Of a stretch of 64,000 nucleotides of DNA, positions 24,406 to 37,705 are shown one piece after another. The notes beneath the pieces are model-generated. The model was not told the origin of the DNA. It saw only the letters and a program-made list of their open reading frames with translations, and did not search any database. The DNA comes from Tubulanus polymorphus (taxonomy: Eukaryota > Nemertea > Palaeonemertea > Tubulaniformes > Tubulanidae), in assembly GCF_964204645.1 (NCBI RefSeq), contig NC_134027.1:21440485-21504484 (forward strand), in the 5' to 3' direction. The position numbers were made by a program, and so were the translations under genes. Each line of letters opens with the position of its first letter. Position 1 is the stretch's first letter.

Positions 24406-24607
24406 CAGTGGAACCTTGTTACAACGAACTCAGAAACAACGAAATTGGGTTTAACAAATACAGGATTTCGTCATAGGGTCTATATTGTTATATGCGACAT
24501 TGGATTTCGACTTTGGAGTAAGAAAATTTCATTAATTAATCTTACGCTGGATACAACGAACATATTTTCATATCCCATTCGAAGTTCGATGTAACAGGGT
24601 TCCGCTG
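24406..24607. mobile_element. pogo/Tigger-like MITE, TA-flanked
   Basis: It starts CAGTGGAACCTTGTTACAAC and ends gttccgctg, with TA at 24404-24405 and 24608-24609. It is the best-preserved copy of this family in the window. Confidence 0.75.
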
Positions 24608-24751
24608 TATTCAACTATCTATCAGAAACTGCTGAAAATGTTCGTTCATGTTACAGACAGGTACCGATATTCAGCCTGGACCAACAAGATATTTAATGAT
24701 TCATTAGCTGATACCATCAAGACACGGCCACACCATGTTAGTATCATTGTA

Positions 24752-25138
24752 CAGTAGACTTTGCTCAAATCGGATCATTTTGGACCGTATAAATGTGTCC
24801 GACTTCAGGGGTGAATCTAGCCTAGGTTTTTTAGTACCGCTCAGCTGTGGAAGGGCACCAATGTCATAGAAAATTATTATTATTATTATCATTATTATTA
24901 CCCATTTTCGATTATTCAAATTGGCCCTTCTAAATTACTTCTACCAGAACTTGAAAAATAGAAGGGCACTTCTACAATTTGAGTACCCTAAAGTGGTAGT
25001 AGCGCTATGGATCCGACCCTGGACTTGAGTAGATGTTATGTATTTCATATATAGTAGTGTTACAGAAAATATCTCAACAATCATCCGAGTTGAACGGCTA
25101 TCTGAGTCAAACGGATCCAACCCGGGCAGAGTCTACTG
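24752..25138. mobile_element. TA-flanked 387-bp MITE
   Basis: It starts CAGTAGACTTTGCTC and ends gcagagtctactg, with TA on both sides. Subterminal 'atcggatcattt' and 'acggatccaa' blocks also pair. A short ATT/CAT microsatellite lies inside near 24875-24900. Confidence 0.6.
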
Positions 25139-25435
25139 TATCAAAGTAGTATTGATGCGGTCAGGTTGGAATCCCTGCTGAAGGATCACGCCTACACGCA
25201 TTAACTGTAACAAATCCACTACAAATGGCAGACAGTGTTTATCACCTTTCATTACGTGATGGTTGATGAATGCTGGGAGGAGTTGGTTCCAGGCTGCAGA
25301 TTGATACCTGTTCACACTCGCAACAATCGAATATCATGAACAACTATATGATTTGAATCTTAGGTAGAGAGATCAGGTAGCCGAAAATCCATAGAAACGA
25401 AAAGGTATTTGAATAATTAGTTTGTAGTCAAACAC

Positions 25436-25550
25436 CTGGGTCCAGTTCCACAGGTGTGAATTAAGATTTGACTTTGGAGTTAACTCATTGAAAATGAACT
25501 AATTTTAACTCAGAGTTAACACTAACTCATGACCGTGGAACTGGATCCTG
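25436..25550. mobile_element. MITE with ctgggtccagttccacag end
   Basis: The right end is ccgtggaactggatcc; the inner part is a gagttaac / gttaactc inverted pair. It is a second copy of the 23287 family. Confidence 0.65.
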
Positions 25551-26597
25551 TTGCTAATTTAGCACTTGTAATTCAATAACCCTTGTTGTATGTAAATCTG
25601 TGGTTTTATTCGTTTAATTCACTTGTATTCCAACTGAGAGGATATGATCCCGAAAATGTTGGTGTCAATAAACTGTTTCTACTCAGCAAAAAGACAAGGT
25701 TTCTATTGTTATTGCTTCTATGGATTTTCAACTAATGGATTGATACAATGTATATGATGATTTAAGAACTTTAGAGTCTACGTTCTGCGTTCGATGATCT
25801 GGGAATTTTAATTTTCATTTGAAACATGACTTATTCAGACTAGATAATTACTCCTACTCGTTGTGATAATGATTTCAATTTTTGCATTTTATCCTTTAGC
25901 CTCAGAGCAGATATTTACCATCAAAAATAGTGATATAGAAAAAACGGTTAATATTGAACCAATCTAATTGGTACGCAGTAGCAGGGCCGAGAATATCAGT
26001 CGGTAATCGGGCATTCGATCCTCATTTAATTTTTGAGTAATCAAATAGGTAAGCTACACAGTGGTACTCTGTACCGAACAAATAGTGAATGGGTCCTCAT
26101 TCATTCAGGAGTACCCAAATAACACCCCCAAGAGATGATTTCATTTATAACCTAAAAATACTCTCAAAGATTTGATAGTACTGACCCAGTGATACTAACA
26201 CAGTAGCAGTCAAACCCAGTTTAATTGGATACGTTGTCATGTTACTAAAGTCATCACTATTTTGAGTCCCAATTTGCGTATACCCAATTGAAATCTAAGC
26301 GTAAGTCCTCATCTACACGATAAGTGTCCCAGCAATGACTACTTAAGCGAATTTGACTGTACTACATTTTCCTACCAGCAACTAGTATTGATAGAGCCTG
26401 TGTTTGGTATCGGTGGTTCAAGTACCTTCGTACCTAACATCTCGGTAGTACCCCCATCAAAAAAATTCATTCAAGTCTCACATAAACTTACAACACCAAC
26501 AATACCACAAGGGTCTCCGTACAACAGCCTACGTATAAGAAGGCAGAATCACATATAGAATTCCTGCGAAAGGCATAATGAACTGTTTCTAATCATA

Positions 26598-26843
26598 AGC
26601 CGCGTTCACCCTATGTAATTTTAGAACGGTCGAAATTTGGACGAATTTAGAACAGACCAAGCGTTCGCACTAACGAAAAGTTTGTTCCAAATTGGTTCGT
26701 TCCATTTTAGACCGTTCCAATCTGAAATTCTAATTTTTGGAACAGACTAAATCTGCTCTGATTTGTCCCCATTCTCAATTTGGCACATTCTAGGTATGAA
26801 CCCATAATAGAGCGGTCTAAATATAGGTAGTGTGAACGCAGCT
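26598..26843. mobile_element. MITE with gcgttcacac ends
   Basis: Left agccgcgttcaccctatg and right tagtgtgaacgcagct form about 16-bp terminal inverted repeats; inner 'tagaacggtc' and 'gagcggtcta' also pair. It is non-coding. Confidence 0.65.
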
Positions 26844-29184
26844 GTATTATTCTATTGGACTACTTTTGACTACTATACTATTCAAACCCGTTTAATAGAG
26901 ATCAGTTTCATCCAGAAGTAGATCACCTGACTGATCACAATAAACCCCATTTGTATATCAAGTGATACATTGACAACTTTCTTCATAGTCAGTGGTGCTG
27001 TGTGAAGTTCTATTCTTTTTTCCCTGTGTGTGACAGCAGATGAACTAAACATCAAAATGATGAAACCCAAAATCTGTTTCTCATTTAGAGGATTTTTGCC
27101 GAGTACCCTAGGCCTCAACCTAGACAGTGATATTTTACGGAATTGCAAAAAAAGGGGTTAACTATTTTACAATACTGTGAAAGTTACAGTAAACTCCTCT
27201 TCTCAAATGCTTTCAAGAAGGAATAACTCAATTTTAACTCAAACGCAAATCTTAGGATGATAAATAGGAAGAGATACACATGTACCTTTTTTCTCCCAAT
27301 CGGTCCGGTCACTTTAGTTAACCGCAATAAAATTTGTAATCGGTTCATTTCTATAACTTGCCAGTCTGTTTTTGTTAGTTAGATCATGGTTTTCAAGGAA
27401 GTAATGTACAGGGTATATAGGCGGCTAGCCAGGTGAAAACTGAAATGAGAAACAAGGTATCAATCTTCTTTAGCCTTTGAGCCTATGAACAAATTGCAAC
27501 AGAATGCAAATTAAATTCAATCGTTTAAGTAGAATTATCACGTACATCGGACAAAAATCACAGAGTCAAGTAAGGAGGACATTTTCCCAGTGTTCAATAA
27601 ACAAATTCAGATTAAATCATCAAGGCTAACTGGGTTATTATCATTAGCTTATCTAATAAGAATAGTTTTGTGAATTTTGGTTACATAATCCCAGGTCTAT
27701 AAAACAAAGCCCAACAAACAAGGGATTGGTCTTCAGACCAGTTTCACAAAAAGGAGCAAATCCTAAATTGGTTCAAGATAAACTGAATCGAAGAAGAAAT
27801 AAAATCGATTTAGGCGTACTCTTGTTTTTGAAAACCGAATTCAGAAAGCATGAATTAATTAGACAGTCAGTCTACTGGCGGTCGTCGGGCTTTTTCCAAC
27901 AGTGCCCCAAAATTGTGGAACAAGCCTCCTGTTAACCTTCGCACCATAACCTTGGGCATCCCTGGGGCCCCCCCAGGGATGCCCACGGGTTTCGGTAGTT
28001 CGAACGAACCCCCTTTTTTGAATTTTCGTCGGCACATAATCTGCATTTCCTAAATTAGCAAAATAAAATCGATACATTCAAAGTAAATGGGAACCAGTCG
28101 ACCTATCTTCATATTTTCATTCAGACCAACAATTCAAACTTTACTGTTTTAAGCACAAACTTTTTCATGAAACCAGGACCCTTAACTATGAAGTTGGCCA
28201 ACTCATTTGATTATCAACGAATTAGGAGAACCTTTGAAAACGGCATATTTCATTTAAAAAATCTACATAATACAGCACGCGTCTCAACAGTCACACTCTT
28301 ACAACCTTACAACATTCTTTATTTATCAGTTCAGTTTAAAAAATTTCTATGGACTTTTTATGGACTTTTAGTCATCGCGTGAAAACAGCATACTGTTCTC
28401 GTGTCATTGACGTCTACGGCTACATCTTTCGTTTTAAAAGTCGTCGTTATAAAAGAATAAAGCATAATGTTTACTTCACGCGAGTGACTCTTTTATCAAC
28501 TTGCGGCACACTCCATCTATATGCAAGACTCTTCAATCTGTAACTACTATGGTCAATCCCGGTTAAACCCATACATAAAGTCCATTGTTGTTGTATTGGC
28601 TCGCCACTTAATATTTCCCATTGAAAAAATACCTAATTTGTAAAATAAAATCATTCAAAACTTACTTGATTTTCACAAATTTTCAAAACTGATCAGAAGC
28701 TTGGCCCATTAGAAAATACAACCCATACGCCCAAATCTAGTGATCATGATTTTTTGGAAATATCGTAAGTAAGCTCTTCTTCCGATAAAGTGAGTGAAAT
28801 AGGGCACAGTAAAGATCTACTGATCGTTTACACAAAATGTAAATAAGTTTCAATCAAAAAAAAATTCATATCGTGATTAAGATTCGGAGAAAAAATAATT
28901 CGATCAGCAGTGGCGTTGGAAGTGCAGCGACTGCAGCGGCCAAAGCCGCGGCAATAATTTACTGAATGACGTTTTTTTTTCGCCGCCCTTCGCCGTGGCA
29001 ATATTAAGAATCTGTCCAAAATCGGCATTTGGCCGCAGCAATAAAGCATTGCTTCCAACGTGCCTGATCAGCTTGCCGAATTCGTGGAGTACAAGTTGGC
29101 TGCGGTAAGCGGGATTGACCATTATATTACTTCCTAAAAAGTCTTTCATTCATTGCTAGCTCAGCGTTCACAACGTTGAGCATA
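26844..29184. other. Intergenic DNA
   Basis: No gene was supported. A short GC-rich hairpin (gggcatccctgggg / ccccagggatgccc) lies at about 27953-27982, and 'ccaggtctataaaac' near 27692 resembles the end of the 9878 MITE family. The 3' UTR of the minus-strand ankyrin gene should lie just below 29185. Confidence 0.4.
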
Positions 29185-32100
29185 TCATCTGAGTTCCACG
29201 AGTAAAACATATTCCTTTAAACTTTCGGGCAGAGGAAGTTTGTGAACTTTTTGCATAGGGTAATTTCCGAGACATTGGCGTATTCGAGCTCGACACAGGT
29301 CTTTCAGCGGCATGCTGTTCTCTGACAGCTTGTTCAGTTTATCACAGAAATCCTTTTGACACGTCAGTTGTTTCGGAATTTCGCCAGTTTTCTGAAATTG
29401 AAGGACACTCAAATTGACTCAAATTCGAAGTTGCAGGTTAAACTTCATTCCGGATCCAGTCTCTCATTTTTGGAAATGATCTTGTTACACAGAATGATTT
29501 AAGACATTCCGTAAAATTCTACCAACACCCGGAAATGTGTTATCATGACACGAAAATCTAGTCGCTCTTTGAAACAAGCTTCTGGAAATTAGTCCATTTT
29601 TCTTTATCCAAAACCTCAGCAAAACAGTGAAATCTCCAATGGAAAGTGTTCGAAGCTGATGCGATTGTATAACATAAATATTGGAAAATCTGAGCTAATA
29701 ACATACACACCTTATTCCTGTAAGTAAGAAGTGCTCCAGCAGATATCAGATAATTTATTATTTCAGTTTGTCCATTACACGCTGCCAGGTACATCGGAGT
29801 TACGCCCCAATTATCTTGTTTATTTACATCGGCTCCGTGCTGAAAATACACACAATAATCATTTAACAAAAATTCCACCAGCTTAAACAGCATAGCTGCC
29901 GACTATTGCTGCTAAAACCGAAATGTCACATACTTCCCCATGCGTAACTCGAAATCAGATGTCATTTGATATATTTCAGGGCATGAACCCATGCTATGCG
30001 GTGTATAATCCATCAACCCTAAATTGCGACTACCCTGCGCTGCGGTGTATACATGTAATTGCTATCACTTAGGACGTATAATTGATGCGATTGTAGACAC
30101 GCGAAACCTCAGTCGTTATGGTCAACTTCGTTAAACCTACTTTAACTTAAAATCTCTATTGAAAGATCGCAGCACCTGTCAATCATTGATTATTAGGGGC
30201 GTACTCTTTTATGACCTCCGAAGTCTCCATCCGAAATCTCCGGTTTGCTCCACACAAAATCCGAATCCCACCACCTCGACAAAAAGGAGGTTTGGGACTC
30301 TCCAAAAGGTCACATGACCAATGAAAGAGTACGATTGGAAGAAAACCGATTCTCTGATCTGATAGAAGAGTACACCACAGCAATTAATGATACACTGCAC
30401 TGGGGGATAGACGCAATATAGTGGTATGCACATCATACAACCCACAGGTGTGGAAATTTCCAAACTTGCATTTGTCATCTGCAATTTGGTCTAAAGGCTG
30501 GCTTATGTCGACAAGCAACGCGACGCCTACCGACGCAATGGGGTTTATTGCCCATTAGCGGCAACTAGCGGCCGCCATTTGCTGCTCTATCGGTTTGATA
30601 GACTCATCGACTCGTCGCATGCCGTATCAGGCTAGTTGCCCATGTTCTACTCTGGCCTACGGTAGGCGGACATTTGCTTTCGATCGCAACCGACATAAGC
30701 TCATCTGCGACGCGACGGAACTGAGCGTCATTCGTAATAAGTCATCAACTTTCAAATTCAAGCAGTTCAAAATGTAAACCAAACCTTCAGTACGGCAGAG
30801 GACTGGACCGAAGATCTAGAAACGAAATTGGTAGAATTATGGTGTGAGCGGCCATCTTTATATAATGTCGCTAGCACAACATTCAAAACCGAATCGGAAA
30901 GATTAAGATCTTAAAGAAATAGCTTTTCTAATAGAAATATATTTCCCAATAATTCAAGATAATTCAAATTTTTCCACAAAATGCTTATCACGTGACCATC
31001 TGAGCCGTTGCAGTTGCCAGTAATCGCAACCGACATAAGCAGGGAAGCAACTTGGGAGGATCTCGTATCCCGCTAGTCGGCCTCAGTTGCTACGAATCGG
31101 AGCGCAGTTGACATAAGCTGGGCTGCGATCGCGGTTGCTCTCAGTTGCTTTAAGAACAATCAGGCTACATTGCGAAGTCGAGTGGCCGGTTCGGCCAAGA
31201 CTCGTTTGTCGGATCTTAGCTACACTGAGGTCACCTAAGATACACGATCATTTTGAACCAAACGCTTAGTCATGCGATGTGGACATCTGTCGTCGTTCAT
31301 TGGAAATGACCTTACGATCAGTTGCAAGTACACTCGGGTCACATAAGATTGTCTAACGCCTGATCTGCGATCAGTTTTAACAGTGCACTCATGTCCTGAA
31401 CATTCCCAAACCTGAAAATCGGTGACTGGTTGCCAATTTGTTACGACGTGACCATCAGGTCGGATCTTATTAGACCTGAATTAGGCTTTAAGCAATCGAA
31501 TGAAAAACTAACAGCACTATCACTATCAATACGATAGATGCAATTAAACATGAAAAAGTGATGACACCTCGGACATGGACTCGCGCCGTAGGGCAATCTT
31601 ACCTTAATTAGAAGTAAAGCGCATTCTGGATATAAACTGACGACCGATAGTAACGGAGTACCTCCGTGACGACACTGAGTGTTCATATCGGCACCGTATT
31701 TCAACAGCATCTCAATACTATCCTTATGGCCTTTATAACACGCCCAGTAGAGAGGAGTTTTACCGTAGTAGTCTTGTTTATTCAGACATGACCGACCTAA
31801 ATTGAAAGGAGAGAATATAGTGCAATAATTCCATCAGGTAGTGAAGTTCAAATGCGTTCCTTCACAGATTTATGTCTATGCATTAAACAGTTATTTATGT
31901 AATTATATTCTTTTCAAAGCATCCCGTGTGGACAATCAATGATACTTTTGTTACATGCCTCGAGAATGCTTAAATTCAATTCAATACAGGTTTTCATTTC
32001 ATTTCTAATTAGAATTGGTGGATTTAGGTTCTCTGATGGTGAAGCCTCACAACAATGAGCATCAACCTCTTGATTACCCTGATACTGGTGCTTTTTGGGA

Positions 32101-33106
32101 TTCGGGATCTAACCGGACATCATCACTTAGCCGATTCATACCTGATAGAATTGAAACTGCCACCGAACAAAACCCTGCCACAATAGACCAAGTGTGCATG
32201 TAGTAGTGCAGCTAAGCCGAGCACGGGATATTCGATTCAATTTCTGATTGGCAAAAGCAGCATAATTACATGGGCACTGGGTCTATTTGGACCAAGATCA
32301 ACCACTAGATTGAACCGAGAATGAATGCCTGCCGATGGGGAAGATGATGGGACTGCCACAATAATGTATTCTCCCTCGGCAGGGATTCGAACCCGATGAC
32401 TCGCTACACTCAGCCATGGTACGAAACCCTGCCACACTAGACCGGGTGCGCAGGTACATGCGCAGGTTAACCAAACGAAAACTTGCGGCACCAATCAGAT
32501 TGCTCCTTGTATAATCGCTGAGGCAAATATCACGGAAGAACTATAATAAGTGGGAAAACCCGGGCTAAAATAAAACGGGACATTTGATTGGCTAATAATG
32601 ACATCGTCTAATCTGAGCCTAGTGTGGTAGCATTTCGTACCGTGGCAATCTCGATGCCATCGGGTTCAAATCCCCGCCGGGGGAGGATGCGATAACGAAG
32701 AGTACGAACCGTTTTTCGTGACGATATCTTTGATGCGTTCGAGGTTCCCGTGGCTGGCCGCGTAATGCAAGTCGGTCCATTCGTGATTGAAACTCGGCGG
32801 TTTGTCTTTGTACGGCGACGCTTTCGCGTTGTAAACGTCGTCGGAGTGCGTACGCTTCGAGCCGCGTCGTATCGACCAACCGATCGGAATATCCAGACAT
32901 TGAAATACCGACTGGTCGCTGCCCATACCGTCACGCACGTGTAAACAGCTATGACACGACGCCGATAGCCACTGCATCGAAAAACTCGGCCGTTCGATCG
33001 ATATAAACGCGTCGATGACCGCTGAGCGAATACACAAGTCTCGGTCGATTAAAAATTCCCGGATTTCGCCGATTATCAAATCATTCAGTTTTTTTTTAGT
33101 TTTTAC
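29185..33106 (-). CDS. Ankyrin-repeat and SOCS-box protein (ASB-like)
   Basis: Inferred exons (minus strand): 33106-32710, 31796-31603, 29839-29711 and 29391-29185, with consistent phases 1-0-0 and a TGA stop. Four ankyrin repeats are spread over exons 1-3 (DLHYAASHGNLERI; TPLYWACYKGHKDSIEMLL; TPLLSVVSLYPECALLLIK; TPMYLAACNGQTEIINYL). Exon 4 encodes a SOCS box (LKDLCRARIRQCLG, then LPLPESLKEY). In this family the ankyrin part binds a substrate and the SOCS box recruits elongin B/C and cullin-5 to form a ubiquitin ligase. The C-terminus recalls ASB8-type proteins. An acceptor at 33106 is open and in frame, so an upstream exon may exist; the first in-frame ATG is at 32977, giving about 265 residues. 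The exon 1 donor is GTTCGT, a weak but legal site. Introns contain MITE sequence. Confidence 0.82.
30495..31130. mobile_element. Possible DNA element in ASB intron 2
   Basis: 'ggcttatgtcgacaagcaac' at the left and its complement-like 'gcagttgacataagctggg' at the right, with internal repeats of 'gcaaccgacataagc'. This suggests a decayed hAT-like element with repeated subterminal motifs. Limits are uncertain. Confidence 0.4.
32365..32692. mobile_element. Inverted-repeat element with tRNA-like ends, copy 1
   Basis: The left arm (minus-strand sense) has 'ggcagggattcgaacccg'; the right arm (plus sense) has 'cgggttcaaatccccgccg', both B-box-like. They are preceded by related 'gtgtggcagggtttcgtacc' type heads. 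The middle contains 'aaaacccgggctaaaataaa'. The organisation is the same as at 33590-33876. The right arm ends just before ASB exon 1. Confidence 0.65.
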
Positions 33107-33589
33107 CTAAACAAGCGCGCTCTCAATACATATACGCCGTCTCCGTTTGCATTTGAAATTTTTTCAAATTGCGACGATCAAATCCAAAATTTTTTACATT
33201 TCTCCTTGTCTTAACCTCGAGATCTATCTGCTGACAGTTTTATAGAGCCTACGCCTTGTGTAACACCAGTAGATTAGTTTTCGGTGATTAAATTCGTTTC
33301 ATTTTTGTCGAAATATCATCTTGCAATGAAACGTGTACTTTTTTCTCGTAGATAAATAAGTTTCCGAGTTCAGTTTGGACGATAGGTATCTATGACTAGG
33401 TCTAGTTGATCACGCGAGTTACCACATCCGCTGACGCAACTGCCTCATAAAGACGCTAGTGCACAATTATTCATCAGTTGGCTCGGGTCCATGTCTGAAA
33501 ATTGTAAAAAAAAATCTTAAATAATATTTCACTAGTACGATTAGTTGTGGACTGAGGGGGTTCAAACCCACCGCTTTTTCGAGTGAGGA

Positions 33590-33876
33590 ATCCTTCCGAC
33601 CTCCTCCCTCGGCAGGGGTTAGAACCTGATAGCATCGCTAAACTCAGCCACAGCACAAAATTCTGCTACACTAGACCGGGTGCCAGGTACGCAAGAAAAC
33701 TTGTGGCACCAATTATGCAGGGGAAAACCCAGTCTAAAATAAAACAGTTATTTCTGATTGGCTAGTGATGACATCATCTAATCTGCGCATGTAGCTGTGC
33801 ACCCGGGTTAGTCAGGCAGGGTTTCATACTGTGGCGAGTCTCAATGCCATCAGGTTCGAATCCATACAGGAAGGAT
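33590..33876. mobile_element. Inverted-repeat element with tRNA-like ends, copy 2
   Basis: The left arm carries 'ggcaggggttagaacctg' and the right arm 'caggttcgaatcc'. The middle has 'aaaacccagtctaaaataaa' and 'gattggctagtgatgacatc', matching copy 1. Each arm is about 100 bp. Confidence 0.65.
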
Positions 33877-35494
33877 GACCTGGTAAATCGCCGATGAAAA
33901 CCAAACAAGTTGATTAGAATATTCTCGAAGATATTTTGAGTCAAAATGCCTTCAGATTGCAAGAAAATTCATCTTAATTTGTATATCCCTCACTTAGGCT
34001 TCACCCCTATGGACAGTCACCCTTCTCTGAAGTCACCCCTTTAAAAAATATCCTAGATTCACCCCCGGCAAAAAACATATCCTCCCTAGGGCCATCTACT
34101 TAAAGATTGTTGTTTATTTGGAGACAACGGACTGACCCTTGGTTAAATTACTTACGTACCTAGATAGAAACCCGGCCTTTTCTAGGTCTCACCTTGCCGT
34201 TAACAGCTAAATTCCTTATGTATTTAAATCCTTAATAGGTTATAAATCCCAAACTGGACTGGCAAAAAATTCGATGCCTCTCTTAGTTGAAATCTCGGCC
34301 TCACTTCATCCTTCCAACGTAAGAAATGTTATACATTAGCGGTGTTCCTATATCATGTGGGCGAGGAGATGCTATTACCAGTAGCCTAATTAACACGTGC
34401 TTAACTTGCCATTATTTCATCTAGCTAACAAGTTAAAAATAATCTCCGAGTGGGGTTAAGGATAAAAATAGCGAGTTAGCTGCTAAATATAAATGCTGGT
34501 TTCTAAATATAGGCCGATGGCGGTGTAATTTCAATTAGGCGTAAACGACGTCAGTGCAGTTCCGAGCTCGTATTACTCTACAGAGGATAGCTGAATACGT
34601 TTGAACCGGGAAAGTTGAAACAATGTAGATCCGCGATTGATATCCTTCGTAGACGCCGATCTGAAGTGCGCCCACAACTATAGAAAAGGATATGCTATGA
34701 CACACAATAACTTAGAAGACAATCGAACCGATGATACACGTTAAACATTGTTCTTTCACCCCAATGGTACCGTTTTGCGGGACCGTCAAAGAATTTGTGG
34801 TAAACTGCCCAAGCCCACAGTGCCTTCCTATTTCGCCCCAATTCAATCTTTTTCGCCCCTACCAGTGTTTTTCAATCTCATTTTTCACCTGGAAATTTGA
34901 TTTTTGACTTAAATCCTCGACTCATAGATTTCATTCTGAATATTTCGAATTTGTAATATAGTCAGAAATGCCAACCTTGATTTTATCCGACACTGTACTA
35001 GTGTGTGAAGATGGCGCACTAGTACAGTGTCAGACTGAGAGTGTGATTTGAGTTGACAAGTATGATTGAGAGAAGATAAGGAAATTGAGAGATTAGGAAA
35101 AATGACGTAATATGCCATGAAAATTGATTAGGTAATCCGTAACTTATCAAATTTTTTCAGTATTCTCAGGTGAAAAACACTGTAACAATTTTCAGAAAAC
35201 CGAACGCCTAATTCCACACCATTTTATGGAACAGTTACGGAAACAATCAGAACACTTGGCAGCTTTGTATAGTGGGTTTTTAACTAAAGATAATCTTTTC
35301 TCCACTTCTGAGTAGAGTTTGGCTATTCTGTTACATTGTATCCGAACATAGAGCCTTTGCTTATATTATACCTGTTGACACTCCATTTACAAATTTTCTG
35401 ATCCCTAACGTAAAAATCCGAAAATTCCTCGATCTCTAAGTCGGTATTCGGTGAACTCAGTAAAAAAATTAGTCCAAATAGAACTGAGTTTATC
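33877..35494. other. Intergenic DNA
   Basis: No gene was recognised. A perfect 15-bp inverted repeat (gacactgtactagtg / cactagtacagtgtc) lies at 34989-35031. Confidence 0.4.
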
Positions 35495-35592
35495 TAAGCT
35501 GCACATGTAGCTGAGCACTCGGGCTAATCAGCAGAGTTTCCGGCCATGGCAGATTCTCGATGCCTTCATGTTCGAATCCCTGCCGGAGAATT
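35495..35592 (+). repeat. Single tRNA-like arm
   Basis: It contains 'gtagctgagcactcgggc' and 'catgttcgaatccctgccg', the same arm as in the paired elements at 32.4 and 33.6 kb but without a partner. It is a solo SINE-like head or a truncated element, not a plausible functional tRNA. Confidence 0.55.
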
Positions 35593-36849
35593 AAGTACCA
35601 ACAACGGCCTACAGGAATTTCTATTCTGATCGAATGATAATTGTAGCACTAACCTAAACACCTGTGTGCCGGCATCTCAACGTGATAAGTCGAGACATCT
35701 CTTGAATATTGGCTTTGATACTGGAAAAAAAATTGTTAGGCTTATCCATTAGCAATATATGTAGTTCTACTTCACACGTCCACCATCTTTATTACTAAAT
35801 CTGCGCATGATGCAACGGACGCCACTTGTCTCTCTATACCAGCCTATACAAATAGGCAGGAACTGCTCCTCTCCGTAATGCTCAGCTTATACCCGCTTAA
35901 CCCTTGAGTTACGTAGTACACAGTCACGGGTAACTCGCATTTTCATGGAGAATTTTCATAATACCCACGCTCGATCTATCGCAAAACCTTCGCAGTATTC
36001 CAGCTACTTTGTGCAAACAGTCGATTTTTCGAAATATATTTCGTGGACCAATATCAATTAATATATTTCTCTAAAATTGAAAATTGTGCGGACTACCTTG
36101 CTACACTAAAACAGCCATAATTTTTCTATCCATGGGAATTCTACCATAAAATTCTCAGATAATCATAAGAACATACTGCAGAATAGAAAAGAAAGCTTCG
36201 TTTAGCAAATATAAATATCCGCTATAAAATCAATATTTAAAGATGAGCGGGAAATACGATCATAAGTTGGTGTGTCGTCGGCGCTGTGGGACATTCTGAC
36301 GAATGCGTATTGATGTGATGTCAGCTATCCAGATTCATCAGCGGGTGTAAGCTAAGCATTACGGAGATAGGATCATTACCTGTCTTTCTGTAGGCCTATA
36401 TTAGAGAGACGAGGGGCGTTCGTTGCATCTTGACTTGACTATGTTCAGAGTTTGAAGTTCGACACTAGGAGACTTTAATGGAGGTATCTTCCACTAAGTT
36501 TCCGAACAACCTTACCTTGTAGCTGGCCAGGCTGGGAAGTAAACCTCGGCTGGTCCACCCATCCCCCTCCCAATATTTATCCAGCCGACTCTTAAAGCAG
36601 TTGAGAGTAGGGCTAATACAACACTTCTGGGTAGGGGCCTAAACCATTTTTTGGCAGACGGTGGGGAACAATAATACATACAGTATCATATCACGGTGTC
36701 GGTATCACTTGGATTATCAATTAATTTTAACCTGTATCAAAGCCCATTCACACTTAAGCGCCTGTGGATTTTCCCCACCATGAGAGGCTTGCAGGCCCAT
36801 CAGACTTGTTTGTACTTCAGAAACAATAATGTGTTATATCCAGTGTCAT
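35593..36849. other. Intergenic DNA
   Basis: No gene was supported. The stretch 36510-36660 (ccaggctgggaagtaaacc...ggggcctaaacc) has the look of transposon-derived sequence but could not be assigned. Confidence 0.3.
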
Positions 36850-36858
36850 AGGCCTATG

Positions 36859-37705
36859 TAGTTAGTTACCTAATCGTTGGTGGTAAGCTTTTTATAATCG
36901 GATGGGCTTATACCAACGTTAGGGATGACAAGGACCAAAACACGGTTGAAAAAAGTAACACTTCAAAAATATACTTTCTATTCACTTCAGTCCACAATTA
37001 ATGGCTTGATTCACAAACTAACACAGGTACCTTTCGAAATAATCCAATTTTATGTATGTTTCGAGTGGTTAATCAACATTATTTTGAGAAATTAATTAAT
37101 TTCTCCACCAATTTCGCCATTGGCCGCCATTTCTCTGTATTGCACATGTGGCATGATAAGACAAGGGGACCTACAAGGATTTATATAAAACTTCCAAGAC
37201 GAAATGACAATTTTTAGTTTTGATGGTTTTCCAACTTATATTTCAAATCTTCGTGTTTTCCATAATAAATAATGAAATAATAAATTCTGGTAAAAGAAAA
37301 ATGTGAATAAGTGTTGATTTCTTAATTTTTTTCAATTTCGTCGTTTCGTTTCGTTAGTTTGTGCTGTTGTCCTGGCCTCAGTCCACAGGTGCCAGCACCT
37401 CCAGTAATTTTCAAAATGGCAGCTGTTGACCCGACGGAAATATACTCTCACTTCACGGCCGATTTGCACATGGATTAAGATCGTCAGGTGAGGTGTTATA
37501 GGTATCAGACAAACTACGAATCTGTTGTGCATCGATTAGAACAAAAATTAGACGGATATCTTAAGAGACAATGAAATGCCAGGCAAATTACTCGTCAGTC
37601 AAATTGGCTGACGAAGATTTCATACAAAAATGACCTTCCCATTCCTGACTGTGGTTTGTGAAAATATCCGATTGTGAAACTAAACCACAGACAGGTTACT
37701 GACTA
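36859..37705. mobile_element. DNA element copy 1 with 9-bp target duplication
   Basis: Termini TAGTTAGTTACCT and (complement) TAGTCAGTAACCT; flanked by AGGCCTATG at 36850-36858 and 37706-37714. It is about 95% identical to 38594-39438. A 9-bp duplication fits Mutator-like elements. No transposase is encoded. Confidence 0.8.

Noticed and set aside
32608-32944. Arg-rich frames overlapping ASB exon 1
   Set aside because: Shadows of the ankyrin exon and of the adjacent tRNA-like arm.
33840-33860. tRNA gene near the ggttcgaatcc motif
   Set aside because: B box present but the arms do not fold as a cloverleaf, and it belongs to a repeated inverted element; the same applies to 17150-17312 and 35495-35592.
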